Origin: Chitinophagales bacterium
GTDB lineage: Bacteria > Bacteroidota > Bacteroidia > Chitinophagales > S012-47
DNA: 39,297 nt
Assembly (NCBI GenBank): GCA_015487695.1
Contig: WFPF01000010.1
Location: 1-39,297, forward strand
Direction of reading: 5' to 3'
Every line of letters starts with the position of its first letter. Position 1 is the first letter of the stretch. The notes under the pieces are model-generated. The model ran no database searches. It had not been told where the DNA came from and worked only from the letters and a program-made list of their open reading frames with translations. Below are positions 15,723-24,576 of this stretch, piece by piece. A program made the position numbers and the translations under genes.

Positions 15723-17422
15723 ACAGGCAAAAGAAAATAGCCTGGACGAGGCTGGCCCTTCTGACTGCGGCACTGATAGTCGTCAATGTGCTCATTCAGG
15801 GGGTGTACTGGCGCATAGACCTCACAGGTGACAAGCGATTTACCATATCCAAACCCAGCAAGAACATTCTCAAAAGACTGGATGACAAAGTCTATTTCAG
15901 AATTTTTCTGGCGGGCGACCTTCCGGCCGAGTACCGGAGACTGAAGGTGGCTATTTCAGATATGCTGGATGAGTATGCCGCTTATTCGGGCCATCAGGTG
16001 CTTTATGAGTTTTACAATCCTTTTGATCTGGACGATGAGAAAGCCGTTAATGCCGAGCTGAAATCCATTACCCAGTCGGGAGTGATTCCCAGGCCCATCG
16101 CCCGGACCGAAATGGGAGAACTCACCCAAAAAGTCATTATTCCCGGAGCAATTGTCAGCTACAAGGGCAGGGAGATTCCGCTGAACTTCCTGCCTCCCTC
16201 CAAAGCGCTCACGGAAAATGACGTGGAAGTGGTCAATGCTGCCATCAGTACACTGGAATACAAAATGTCATCGGCCATTGCCCGCCTCATGGCAACCCGG
16301 AAAAAGAAGGTCTTATTTACCGAGGGCCATGGCGAGCTGCCCCGGGCCAATATTGCTGACATGGGTATTACGCTGCAGGAGGCACAGTATGATGTGTCAT
16401 TTATCGATCTTCGCGAGGCCGTGGGCATACCGCCCCTCACCGATCTGATTATTATTGCAAAACCCACACAGCCTTTTCCTGAAAAGGATAAATTCAAAAT
16501 CGATCAGTACATTATGCATGGCGGCAAGGTGCTGTGGCTCGTTGACGGCATGAAGGCCGACCTCGACAGCCTGGCCGGCAAGGAAGAGTTTCTGGCCATG
16601 GATCTTCCGCTCAATCTGGAAGATCAGCTTTTTGAGTACGGAGTCCGGATCAACAAGGACCTGCTGCTCGACAAGCGCTGCAATCCCCTGCCGCTCTTTT
16701 CACAAAACGGAAAGATAAAAAACTACTACCCCTGGTATTTCTTCCCGATTGTTTTTTCAAACAGCAGGCATCCGGTGGTGAAGCATCTGGACCCGGTCAT
16801 GATGCGATTTGCCAGCACCATGGATACCATCGAGGTGCCGGAAGTGAAGAAGACCGTGCTTCTTGCAAGTTCCAACGAGAGCACTGCCTGGAAGACACCC
16901 GTACTGGTGCGCCTGGCACTGGCGCGCACACCTCCGCTGGATGAGCAGTTTCGCAGCCGGGATTTGCCGGTAGCCGTTCTGCTCGAAGGCCGTTTCAGGT
17001 CGCTTTACGAAAATCGCATACCGGAAAAAACGCTTCGAATCTACCGGGATTCGCTGGGGCTTGAATTTAAGTCCCGCTCGGCAGACAATAAAATGATCAT
17101 CGTGAGTGACGGAGATGTCATCAGGAATGAATACACACGGGAAGGAAAAATAATCCCGCTGGGGCAGTACCGCTTTAACCCGAAGGCTTACTTTGGCAAC
17201 AGGGATTTTTTGATGAATTGTGTGGATTATCTGACAGACGAATATGGCCTGATCGAAACCCGCTCCAAAGATTTCAAGGTGCATCCGCTGAATACCGAAG
17301 TGCTGCGCAAAAGCCTCTGGCGCTGGCAGCTTGCCGTGCTGGCCATCCCCTTGATTTCGCTCCTTATTTTCGCCTTTGTTTATACGCTTATGCGCAAAAA
17401 GAAATACACCGGTAGCTTATGA
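15713..17422 (+). CDS. gldG: Gliding-motility-type ABC transporter auxiliary substrate-binding protein GldG
   Basis: The 569-residue protein has one membrane helix near the N terminus (LALLTAALIVVNVLIQGVYW) and one at the C terminus (LAVLAIPLISLLIFAFVYTLM), with a large extracytoplasmic domain between them. The start RIDLTGDKRFTISKPSKNIL and the middle VLFTEGHGELPRANI with IDQYIMHGGKVLWLVDGM are the marks of the GldG/ABC_transp_aux family, in which the domain resembles the N-terminal part of intraflagellar transport protein IFT52. It overlaps gldF by 10 bases and the DUF4340 gene by 4 bases. A second ATG at 15719 is possible. Confidence 0.92.
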   Translation: MEMNRQKKIAWTRLALLTAALIVVNVLIQGVYWRIDLTGDKRFTISKPSKNILKRLDDKVYFRIFLAGDLPAEYRRLKVAISDMLDEYAAYSGHQVLYEFYNPFDLDDEKAVNAELKSITQSGVIPRPIARTEMGELTQKVIIPGAIVSYKGREIPLNFLPPSKALTENDVEVVNAAISTLEYKMSSAIARLMATRKKKVLFTEGHGELPRANIADMGITLQEAQYDVSFIDLREAVGIPPLTDLIIIAKPTQPFPEKDKFKIDQYIMHGGKVLWLVDGMKADLDSLAGKEEFLAMDLPLNLEDQLFEYGVRINKDLLLDKRCNPLPLFSQNGKIKNYYPWYFFPIVFSNSRHPVVKHLDPVMMRFASTMDTIEVPEVKKTVLLASSNESTAWKTPVLVRLALARTPPLDEQFRSRDLPVAVLLEGRFRSLYENRIPEKTLRIYRDSLGLEFKSRSADNKMIIVSDGDVIRNEYTREGKIIPLGQYRFNPKAYFGNRDFLMNCVDYLTDEYGLIETRSKDFKVHPLNTEVLRKSLWRWQLAVLAIPLISLLIFAFVYTLMRKKKYTGSL

Positions 17423-18462
17423 AAATGTCTAAATCCCTAAAAATCTTTTCCATTGCAGCTGTTCTGCTGCTTCTTGTGCTGGCGCTCTGCTGTCTTCGCG
17501 GGAAAGGCCCCGGAGACCGTGATTTTGCCGTAAAGGATTCGGAAAAGATCGGAAAGATATTCATGGCCGATCGCGAAAACAATAGCATTTTGCTGGAGCG
17601 GAAAGGCCCCCGAAACTGGACCCTGAACGGAAAATACAAAGCCGATCAGGCCGCTGTGGACGAGTTGCTGCGAACGCTCCGACTTATGAGTGTAAAGGCT
17701 CCCGTACCTGACGCAGCCCGGGAGAATGTGATCAAAGGCATGGCTGTGAAAAACACCCGGGTTGAATTATTTGACCGCAGCGGAAAGCTCATCAAAGCGT
17801 TCTTTATAGGGGCCCCCGTGGAGCGGGGCAGTGGAAATTACATGCTGATGGATGGCTCCGAAAACCTCTACATAGTGCATATCCCGGGATTAAATGCCAT
17901 GCTGCATACCCGCTTTTTTACGGATGAACCCAAATGGCGCGACCGAAGCATCTTCCATTACAAGCCGGGCAGCATTCGCAAAGTGGAAGTAGATTATCCT
18001 GTACAGCCCGGGCAGTCCTTTGCCATCGAAGTATTTCGAAGAGACTCTTTTGCCCTCTATCCCCTACATAGGAGCGAGGCCGACTACAGGACCGGAGCTG
18101 ACAGGATGGTGATCGCCCGCTATCTGAATGCCTTTGCTGAAGTTAATGCCGAGGCTTATCTCAACAGCTATTCAAAAAAAGACAGCATCTTGGCGCAGGG
18201 GCCGTATGCCGTAATTCGGGTGGAGGACACGGCAGGCGATTCGAGGCAGATTTCCCTTTTTTACAAGCCCCTCGACAAACGAACAAAGATGCTGATGGAC
18301 AGCACCGGACGCTATCTGCCCTTTGACCGCGAAAGAAGCTATGCGCTGATAAATAATGATGAGGATTTTGTATTGATCCAACATTTTGTTTTCGGCAAAT
18401 TGCTGATGCGCTACGACTATTTTTTCAAAGCGGGCGAGGAAGGCAAAAAAGAATATAAGTAA
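17419..18462 (+). CDS. DUF4340 domain protein of the gld transporter operon
   Basis: The 347-residue product has an N-terminal membrane anchor or signal segment (FSIAAVLLLLVLALCCLRG) and repeated beta-rich modules of the DUF4340 kind: FAVKDSEKIGKIFMADRENN, WTLNGKYKADQAAVDELLRTLRLMSVKAPVP, then a second copy-like part from FHYKPGSIRKVEVDYP. DUF4340 proteins often lie beside GldG/ABC_transp_aux genes; here the ATGA overlap with gldG shows co-translation. I infer an extracytoplasmic part of the same transporter, but its action is not known. Confidence 0.82.
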   Translation: MKMSKSLKIFSIAAVLLLLVLALCCLRGKGPGDRDFAVKDSEKIGKIFMADRENNSILLERKGPRNWTLNGKYKADQAAVDELLRTLRLMSVKAPVPDAARENVIKGMAVKNTRVELFDRSGKLIKAFFIGAPVERGSGNYMLMDGSENLYIVHIPGLNAMLHTRFFTDEPKWRDRSIFHYKPGSIRKVEVDYPVQPGQSFAIEVFRRDSFALYPLHRSEADYRTGADRMVIARYLNAFAEVNAEAYLNSYSKKDSILAQGPYAVIRVEDTAGDSRQISLFYKPLDKRTKMLMDSTGRYLPFDRERSYALINNDEDFVLIQHFVFGKLLMRYDYFFKAGEEGKKEYK

Positions 18463-18520
18463 CAGAATATCAGCAAGATAACTTAAAGTGACCGGGCAGA
18501 ATCTGTTTTTCTAAAATACT

Positions 18521-18528
18521 TATCTTTG
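18521..18528 (+). promoter_or_regulatory. -7 element of the dnaN promoter
   Basis: TATCTTTG fits TAnnTTTG exactly, 22 bases before the dnaN ATG. The -33 match is poor. Confidence 0.5.
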
Positions 18529-18550
18529 CCATACGTCAAAATCTACAAAC

Positions 18551-19669
18551 ATGAAATTTATTGTTTCTACCGGAAGCCTTTTGAAAAATCTCCAGACCAT
18601 TGGGGGCGTGATCAGTACCAATACGGTATTGCCCATACTTGAGGATTTTTTATTTGATGTACGCGATGGAAAATTACATGTTTACGCTACCGACCTGGAC
18701 AACAGCATGTCTACAGTAATAGAAATCGAAGCGAAGGAAGACGGGCAGGTGGCTGTTCCGGCCCGCCTGTTGCTGGATATATTGAAAAACCTGCCGGAGC
18801 AACCGCTGAGTTTTGATATTGACCTGGAGAACTTTGCCATAGAAATTACGACCGACAACGGGAAGTATAAACTGGCCGGAGAAAACGGAGAAGACTTTCC
18901 TAAAATTCCGGTACCCGAAGATGTGAAGCACATCGAAATGACAACTCAATCGCTGAGCCGTGCAATCAATCATACTTTGTTTGCAGTAAGCAATGATGAG
19001 CTTCGCCAGGCGATGACGGGTGTTTACCATGAACTGAATGAGGAGGACCTGACCTTTGTGGCAACCGATGCGCACAAGCTGGTTCGATATCGCAGGCGGG
19101 ATGTGCAGAGCAGCAATCCTTCCAGTTTTATCGTCCCCAAAAAGGCACTAAACCTGCTGAAAAGCACCCTGCCGGCTGAAGGCAAGGTGCGGCTTTCCTA
19201 CAACAACAACAATGCATTTTACAAGTTTGACAACTTCAGCCTCATTTGCCGGTTGATTGACGCCAAGTATCCCGACTACAATGCCGTGATTCCAACCGAA
19301 AACCCGAACCGTCTGCTTATCAGCAGGCTGGAGTTGATAGGGGCATTGCGCAGAAGTGTCATATTTGCAAACAAAACCACCCACCAGGTGGTGCTGAAGA
19401 TCACAGGCAGCGAACTGAGAATATCGGCACAGGACCTGGACTTTTCAAATGAATCGAGTGAAAGACTGAGTTGCAATTATGAGGGCGAGGACATGGAAAT
19501 CGGATTCAATGCCCGTTTTCTCATTGAGATGCTCAACACACTCGATACCGATGAAGTGGAAATGAAGCTTTCGACTCCTACCCGGGCCGGACTGATACTT
19601 CCTGTAGGTCAGGAGGATGAGCATGAAGATATCCTTATGCTCGTGATGCCGGTTATGCTCAATGGCTAA
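18551..19669 (+). CDS. dnaN: DNA polymerase III beta sliding clamp
   Basis: The 372-residue protein forms the dimeric ring that holds DNA polymerase III on DNA. The three clamp domains are visible by conserved stretches: LLKNLQTIGGVISTNTVLPIL (about 8-28) and YATDLDNSMS in domain 1, the middle domain with TGVYHELNEEDLTFVATDAHKLV, and the C terminus ending in LMLVMPVML, the peptide-binding pocket side. Length matches the family (about 370). It is not next to dnaA or an origin here. It follows the gld operon with 88 bases between and has its own promoter element. Its 3' end overlaps the convergent aminotransferase gene by 4 bases. Confidence 0.97.
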   Translation: MKFIVSTGSLLKNLQTIGGVISTNTVLPILEDFLFDVRDGKLHVYATDLDNSMSTVIEIEAKEDGQVAVPARLLLDILKNLPEQPLSFDIDLENFAIEITTDNGKYKLAGENGEDFPKIPVPEDVKHIEMTTQSLSRAINHTLFAVSNDELRQAMTGVYHELNEEDLTFVATDAHKLVRYRRRDVQSSNPSSFIVPKKALNLLKSTLPAEGKVRLSYNNNNAFYKFDNFSLICRLIDAKYPDYNAVIPTENPNRLLISRLELIGALRRSVIFANKTTHQVVLKITGSELRISAQDLDFSNESSERLSCNYEGEDMEIGFNARFLIEMLNTLDTDEVEMKLSTPTRAGLILPVGQEDEHEDILMLVMPVMLNG

Positions 19670-20856
19670 TCAGCGGCTTCGTCCAGCGATTCCAGAATAA
19701 TTTTACAGGCTTTCTGAATATCCTCGCTTTCAATGATCAGCGGGGGCGCTATTCGTATGCAATGCGCTGCAAAAAGAAACCAGTCAAGAAAAAGCCCCTT
19801 CGCAAGGCAAAGATCAATGACTCTTTTGCAGTAGACAGGATCTTCCAGGTCGAGGGCCATCAATAGCCCTTTGTTTCTGATTTCCCTGATTCTCTCATGC
19901 ACGAGCAGGGATTTGAATTGCTCTGCTTTCTCTTCAACGGATTCGTAGAGCCTTGTTTCCGTCAAATATTCGAAAGCAGCGAGACCCGCAGCGCAGGCTA
20001 TGGCATTGCCTCCGAATGTGGTAATGTGCCCCAGCACCGGGTTGTGACTCAGTGCCTGCATCCGTTCAGGCGAGGCTACGAATGCTCCCAGAGGAAGGCC
20101 GCCTCCGAAGGCTTTGGCCAGTGTGATTATGTCAGGAACAATATCAAAATGTTCGAAGGCGAAGAGTTTGCCCGTTCGGCCCATTCCGGTCTGCACTTCA
20201 TCCAGTATTAGGAGGGCTCCGCTTTCCGAACACTTTTGCCGGAGGGCCTTCATAAATTCCGGAGACGGAATTCGCACTCCGGCCTCTGCCGGAATACTTT
20301 CTACCATGACACAGGCACAGTCGCGGTCAATTTCGCTGAGGGCCTCCATGTCGTTAAACGGAAGGTGTTTGTGCCCCGGTATCAAAGGACGGTAATTTTG
20401 CCGGTAGCTTTCGTCACCTATCAGGCTAAGGGCCCCCTGCGTGCTGCCGTGGTAGGCATTTTCAAAGGCGATTACTTTGGCCCTGCCCGTATATCTTTTT
20501 GCCAGTTTGACGGCTCCCTCCGTGGCTTCCGACCCGGAGTTGACGAAGTAGGTGCTGCTCAACTTGCCGGGCAGGCGGGCAGCCAGGGCCTCTGCCAGTT
20601 TGACCTGCGGAGCCTGGATCATTTCTCCGTAGACCATCACATGGCTGTATTTCTGCAGCTGGTCCTGCACGGCTTCGTTGACTCGCGGATGACAGTGGCC
20701 CAGGTTGCTCACGGAAATCCCGCTGATCAGGTCCAGGTATTTTTCCCCGGCAGGGCCGTATAGATATACGCCCTCGGCCCGTTCAATTTCAATGGCCAAC
20801 GGCTGATCGCTGGTGGGTGCGAGGTACTGCTGGAAAAGCTGGCGGTGTGAGATCAT
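19666..20856 (-). CDS. Class III PLP-dependent aminotransferase (acetylornithine/ornithine-type)
   Basis: The 396-residue enzyme belongs to the fold-type I, class III aminotransferases. Key sites are NSGSEATEGAVKLAKRYTG (about 106-124) for phosphate binding, the cofactor Asp219 in LLILDEVQTGMGRTG, and the Schiff-base Lys248 in IITLAKAFGGGLPLGA. N-terminal LYGPAGEKYLDLISGISVSNLGHCHP is typical. The closest named activities are acetylornithine and ornithine aminotransferases, but no arginine-pathway genes are nearby, so the substrate cannot be fixed. It is divergent from the GSCFA gene and convergent with dnaN. Confidence 0.88.
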   Translation of the reverse strand: MISHRQLFQQYLAPTSDQPLAIEIERAEGVYLYGPAGEKYLDLISGISVSNLGHCHPRVNEAVQDQLQKYSHVMVYGEMIQAPQVKLAEALAARLPGKLSSTYFVNSGSEATEGAVKLAKRYTGRAKVIAFENAYHGSTQGALSLIGDESYRQNYRPLIPGHKHLPFNDMEALSEIDRDCACVMVESIPAEAGVRIPSPEFMKALRQKCSESGALLILDEVQTGMGRTGKLFAFEHFDIVPDIITLAKAFGGGLPLGAFVASPERMQALSHNPVLGHITTFGGNAIACAAGLAAFEYLTETRLYESVEEKAEQFKSLLVHERIREIRNKGLLMALDLEDPVYCKRVIDLCLAKGLFLDWFLFAAHCIRIAPPLIIESEDIQKACKIILESLDEAAD

Positions 20857-20905
20857 AAGGCGAATTTACAGATTGCCTAGTTTTAGGATTAAATTAATTC
20901 GGAAA

Positions 20906-21889
20906 ATGAAATTCAGAACGGAAATAAAACCGGCCCCATCATCTCGGAAGATCAAACACGGGGAAGCGCTGCTGCTGATCGGCTCCTGTTTTACCGAACA
21001 CATCGGCAGCCGGCTGCAAGAAGCGGGATTCGAAGTGATGAACAATCCGTTTGGCATCAGCTACAACCCGGCATCGATCGGGGACATATTAAAAAGGCTG
21101 ATGGAGAACCGGGCACTGTCGGAAGATGAACTCTTCGAAAACCAGGGACTCTGGCATTCCTACGATTTTCACGGGCGCTACTCGGATGCGGACAGGGGCA
21201 GGGCGTTTCAACGCATGCAGAAACAGTTTGAAGCGGGCCGGTCCTGCCTGCGTAAAGCCAGTCACCTGCTGATAACTTTCGGTACATCCCGGGTCTTCCG
21301 GCTTCGCGATAGCGGAAAAGTTGTAAATAACTGCCACAAGATGCCGGCTTCTGTTTTTGAGCATACAATGCTCTCACCGGAAGAAATGCAGTCGCAGTGG
21401 TTTGCCCTTTTGGATGCATACTTTGAAACGAATCCCGGGGTACACATTGTATTGACCGTAAGCCCGGTGAGGCACCTCGCGGCCGGACTGGCTGCCAACA
21501 CACGGAGCAAAGCCCGCCTGATAGAACTGGTTCATCAACTGGCAGAGCGCTATGAGGCCCTCAGCTACTTTCCGGCCTACGAGATATTCATGGATGATTT
21601 GCGCGATTACCGATTTTACGACAAGAGCCTGGTACACCCCTCCGATATGGGGATTGATTACGTATGGGAAAAATTTACTTCGGCTTTCTTCACAAAAGAA
21701 ACGCAGGAAATTGCCCAAAAGCTAAGAGCTGTTTCAAAAGGCTTGCAGCACCGGCCTTTTCATCCCGAATCAAAGGAACATCGCGCTTTTCTGAAAGCAC
21801 TTTATGATGAAATCGAAAGATTGAAAAAGAGGCATCCGGGCATTTATCTTCCCGCAGAGTCCGCTGATCAGCGGGGCCGGTCGGCATAG
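20906..21889 (+). CDS. GSCFA domain protein (SGNH-hydrolase-like)
   Basis: The 327-residue protein has the motif that names the family, IGSCFTEHIG (Ser27-Cys28), close to the N terminus, followed by NPFGISYNP, WHSYDFHGRYS, ITFGTSRVFRL, VLTVSPVRHL and near the end HPSDMGIDYVWEKF. This resembles the block order of SGNH/GDSL hydrolases, with the Ser of GSC and the late His (HPSDMG) as likely catalytic residues; that is an inference from the fold, and no substrate is known. No signal peptide is seen. The frame extends back to 20813, but that part overlaps the start of the divergent aminotransferase gene and reads unlike the family; ATG 20906 gives the proper MKFRTEIKP start. Its 3' end overlaps the convergent gene by 22 bases. 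Confidence 0.88.
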   Translation: MKFRTEIKPAPSSRKIKHGEALLLIGSCFTEHIGSRLQEAGFEVMNNPFGISYNPASIGDILKRLMENRALSEDELFENQGLWHSYDFHGRYSDADRGRAFQRMQKQFEAGRSCLRKASHLLITFGTSRVFRLRDSGKVVNNCHKMPASVFEHTMLSPEEMQSQWFALLDAYFETNPGVHIVLTVSPVRHLAAGLAANTRSKARLIELVHQLAERYEALSYFPAYEIFMDDLRDYRFYDKSLVHPSDMGIDYVWEKFTSAFFTKETQEIAQKLRAVSKGLQHRPFHPESKEHRAFLKALYDEIERLKKRHPGIYLPAESADQRGRSA

Positions 21890-22935
21890 CCCAGGACGAC
21901 CAACGCAATGAGGGGAACGGGGACTTTCCCTTCGATGATAAACTCCATGTCCGGGTCATTGATCCATTTGGGTCTCACGCGGTCGCCATCAATGATCCAA
22001 ACCCGGTCGGGATTGTCGTCCCAGCGCGGCTTCAGTGTGTACCCGTCAAAAGTGTAGGTGTGATCCGGAAATTCACCCCAGGCAGGCTTCAGCACCCGGC
22101 CATCCCAGGTCCACTCCGATTCCCCCTCAATTCCCCAATAAGGAACAATGCTATTCCCGTTGAATATCCACTCATCTTCGGGCCGGTTGCCCCAGCGCGG
22201 TCTGAGCATGCGTCCGTCCCAGGTCCATTCGCTGTAGGCGTCATTTCGCCATGCCGCTTTGATTACTCCGATTATTCCCTGGGCAGGGATGAGCTGTTCT
22301 TCGGTGATCAGGGGGCCTGCAATTTCACTGACGGAGGGAATCTTGAGCAATGAGATGGCAATGGCCATAAGCTCGGCTTCGCTGAAATTGCCCAGCGCAA
22401 GGGCCACTTCTTCCCATTCTTTTCCGGCATAAAAACGATAATTCTTTTCCCCCTCCTTTACGATTTTCAGCACCTGATTGTATGAGTTCAGCCCTCTTCC
22501 GTAATAAATAACCCCGCGGCTGATGCTGTATTTTACCTTTGCCGCATCCGGATAATAGAGATAACTGATTTTCCGGCTGAAAATTCCCCTCGTTTTAAGC
22601 ATGTAGGCAATGCTGTCGCGGTCGCTGCTTGTGCCGCTGAAAATGACATTGCCCTTTATCGTAAAGCGGATTTTAGCGCTGTCCACCAACTGTCCCCGTT
22701 CGATTTGAAACAAGGTTTCGTGATCCCGGTTGAATACACGTCCATCACCCTGCGACCGGGTAGGCATTTGTGCAAGAACAGCAAATGAGAGAAATAAGAG
22801 TATTCGGAGCACCGGATAGTTTTTATTCAAAAAAAAGAGGAGTCGAAAACGTTTCCTTTTCCGTAAAAATAAACTTATCCGCAGCATGCCGGAAGGCCGT
22901 TTTTCGGAAAGCATTGAATTATATAGGATAAACAT
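21868..22935 (-). CDS. Secreted protein with tandem 19-residue W-x-x-DG-x-x-x-x-P-x-W repeats, function unknown
   Basis: The protein (355 residues from the longest start) has a hydrophobic export segment YPVLRILLFLSFAVLAQMP at about 40-58, then a domain of about 160 residues with no family I recognise (for example VIFSGTSSDRDSIAYMLKTR), then seven tandem units of exactly 19 residues from about 218 to 349, and a short tail. The start is uncertain: ATG 22935 lies beside the -7 element of the divergent thx promoter, and starts at ATG 22887 or a TTG at codon 35, just before the hydrophobic segment, are possible. The gene overlaps the 3' end of the GSCFA gene by 22 bases, within its last repeat and tail. 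Confidence 0.72.
   Translation of the reverse strand: MFILYNSMLSEKRPSGMLRISLFLRKRKRFRLLFFLNKNYPVLRILLFLSFAVLAQMPTRSQGDGRVFNRDHETLFQIERGQLVDSAKIRFTIKGNVIFSGTSSDRDSIAYMLKTRGIFSRKISYLYYPDAAKVKYSISRGVIYYGRGLNSYNQVLKIVKEGEKNYRFYAGKEWEEVALALGNFSEAELMAIAISLLKIPSVSEIAGPLITEEQLIPAQGIIGVIKAAWRNDAYSEWTWDGRMLRPRWGNRPEDEWIFNGNSIVPYWGIEGESEWTWDGRVLKPAWGEFPDHTYTFDGYTLKPRWDDNPDRVWIIDGDRVRPKWINDPDMEFIIEGKVPVPLIALVVLGYADRPR
21889..22284 (-). repeat. Seven tandem 57-base coding repeats (19 residues each)
   Basis: The units run AQGIIGVIKAAWRNDAYSE (weak first copy), WTWDGRMLRPRWGNRPEDE, WIFNGNSIVPYWGIEGESE, WTWDGRVLKPAWGEFPDHT, YTFDGYTLKPRWDDNPDRV, WIIDGDRVRPKWINDPDME and a partial FIIEGKVPVPLIALVVLG. The register is W at 1, D/N-G at 4-5, P at 10 and W at 12 without any insertions. 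Confidence 0.85.
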
Positions 22936-22943
22936 TATTTTTG
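22913..22943 (+). promoter_or_regulatory. Bacteroidota-type promoter of thx
   Basis: ATTG at 22913-22916 (three of four for TTTG), a 19-base spacer, and TATTTTTG at 22936-22943 (exact TAnnTTTG). The thx ATG is 20 bases downstream. Confidence 0.7.
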
Positions 22944-22963
22944 TTTGCTAAAAATTTTAAAAT

Positions 22964-23113
22964 ATGGGTAAGGGAGACAGAAGATCGAGGAGAGGCAAAA
23001 TTTGGAACGGTTCATTTGGAAAGTTTCGCCTCAAGGCTTCTAAATTGAGAAGAATGAAAGCCGGATCGGAAACCGCTTCGGCCAAAAGCAAGGCTTCGAA
23101 GAAAGCCAAATAG
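22964..23113 (+). CDS. 30S ribosomal protein THX
   Basis: This 49-codon gene encodes a very basic protein starting [20 protein letters not shown], which matches the THX family (MGKGD-x-x-T/S-RRGKIW-x-G-S/T-x-GK). In Thermus the Thx peptide sits in a cavity in the head of the small ribosomal subunit and stabilises it; Bacteroidota have homologues. The first 22 residues hold the conserved domain. The remaining 27 form a Lys/Ala/Ser-rich tail (for example [12 protein letters not shown]) longer than Thx itself. A complete promoter lies just upstream, so the gene has its own transcript. It is divergent from the repeat protein gene. Confidence 0.9.
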   Translation: MGKGDRRSRRGKIWNGSFGKFRLKASKLRRMKAGSETASAKSKASKKAK

Positions 23114-23178
23114 GCCGGACGCGGGAGTGTTTTCTGGCGATTCTTGTCAAAAGACAGAATTGGGTAACATTTTATTTG

Positions 23179-24576
23179 ATGAAATTTAAACTACTTATAC
23201 TGCTCCTTTTTCTGGGATGGGGGGTCAGGGCTCAGAACTATTCTGCCGATTCGCTGCGTATCAAAGGCTTCTTTGACATGGCATTGACCGAAGGGATGGC
23301 GTACAGTTGGCTTGATGATTTGTCCAACAAGATCGGAGGACGTTTAAGCGGCTCGCCCGAAGCTGCCATGGCGGTGGAATGGGCCCGCCAGGTGATGGAC
23401 AGCCTTGGCCTCGATTCTGTATGGCTGCAGCCTGTGATGGTGCCGCACTGGGTGCGGGGAAGCGAGGAAAAGGCCGCCATGATCAGCGATGCCACTTTTG
23501 GTCGCGAAGAAGTGAATGTTTGTGCCCTGGGCGGATCGGTGCCGACTGCCCCCGGAGGATTGCGCGCTCCGGTAGTGGAGCTGAGGTCCTTTGACGAACT
23601 GGAGCAGCTGGGCGAATCCGGCATCCGGGGAAAGATTGTGTTCTTCAACACTCCGATGGATGCAAAAAAAATATCTACTTTTCATGCTTACGGATCTTGT
23701 GTGGGCTACCGGGTCAACGGGGCTTCAAAAGCCATAGAGTATGGGGCACTTGCTGTCATCGTACGATCGATGACACTGAAAATTGACGATGATCCGCACA
23801 CCGGGGTCATGCACTACAGCGACCCGACAAAAAAGATTCCGGCAGCTGCCATCAGCACCCGAGATGCCGAGCGAATGAGCCGGGCACTGAAACACGACCC
23901 CAATCTTGAATTCTATCTTAAAATGGATTGCCATGAGCTGCCCGAAGTCCGCTCCTTCAATGTGATTGGTGAAATCAGGGGCGCTGAATTTCCGGATGAA
24001 ATCATAGCTGTGGGCGGGCATCTTGACTCCTGGGATCTGGGCGATGGTGCCCATGACGATGGTGCGGGCTGTGTGCAGTCGATGGAAGTGTTGCGCCTGT
24101 TCAGAAAAAGCAATTACCACCCGAAGAGAACCATCAGGGCCGTGCTTTTTATGAATGAGGAAAACGGACTGAGAGGCGGAATCAAATATGCCGAAGAAGC
24201 CAAAAGGCTGGGCGAAAAACACATTGCCGCTTTGGAAAGCGATGCCGGTGGATTTTCGCCAAGGGGTTTTTCGATCAATGATTCATCGTATGTGGTTCGC
24301 TATTTCCAAAATTATAGACCCCTCTTTCTCCCCTATGGAGTTTATATGATCAATGCAGGATATGGTGGAGCCGATATCAGCAGGCTGAAAGCCGGAGGGA
24401 CTACCTTAATCGGCCTCCTGCCCGATCCGCAGCGATACTTTGACTATCATCACTCCAGGGAAGACACCTTTGACAAGGTAAACCCGAGGGAGTTGCACCT
24501 TGGAGCCGCTTCGATGGCCTCGCTTGTATATTTGATATCGGAACACGGCATTCCGAAGAAAATGGATAAGAACTAA
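23179..24576 (+). CDS. Secreted M28-family zinc metallopeptidase
   Basis: The 465-residue enzyme has a signal peptide (KLLILLLFLGWGVRAQ). A protease-associated (PA) type insert covers about 115-245 (GLRAPVVELRSFDELEQLG, GKIVFFNT, GALAVIVRSM). The catalytic domain has the metal ligands in order: GGHLDSWDLGDGAHDDGAG with His and Asp, the catalytic Glu and ligand in MNEENGLRGG, the Asp in LESDAGGF, and the last His in FDYHHSREDTFDKV. This is the pattern of M28 aminopeptidases and carboxypeptidases (peptidase Q/plasma glutamate carboxypeptidase-like). ATG 23179 is preferred over the TTG one codon before it. Its 3' end overlaps nth by 4 bases. Confidence 0.92.
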   Translation: MKFKLLILLLFLGWGVRAQNYSADSLRIKGFFDMALTEGMAYSWLDDLSNKIGGRLSGSPEAAMAVEWARQVMDSLGLDSVWLQPVMVPHWVRGSEEKAAMISDATFGREEVNVCALGGSVPTAPGGLRAPVVELRSFDELEQLGESGIRGKIVFFNTPMDAKKISTFHAYGSCVGYRVNGASKAIEYGALAVIVRSMTLKIDDDPHTGVMHYSDPTKKIPAAAISTRDAERMSRALKHDPNLEFYLKMDCHELPEVRSFNVIGEIRGAEFPDEIIAVGGHLDSWDLGDGAHDDGAGCVQSMEVLRLFRKSNYHPKRTIRAVLFMNEENGLRGGIKYAEEAKRLGEKHIAALESDAGGFSPRGFSINDSSYVVRYFQNYRPLFLPYGVYMINAGYGGADISRLKAGGTTLIGLLPDPQRYFDYHHSREDTFDKVNPRELHLGAASMASLVYLISEHGIPKKMDKN

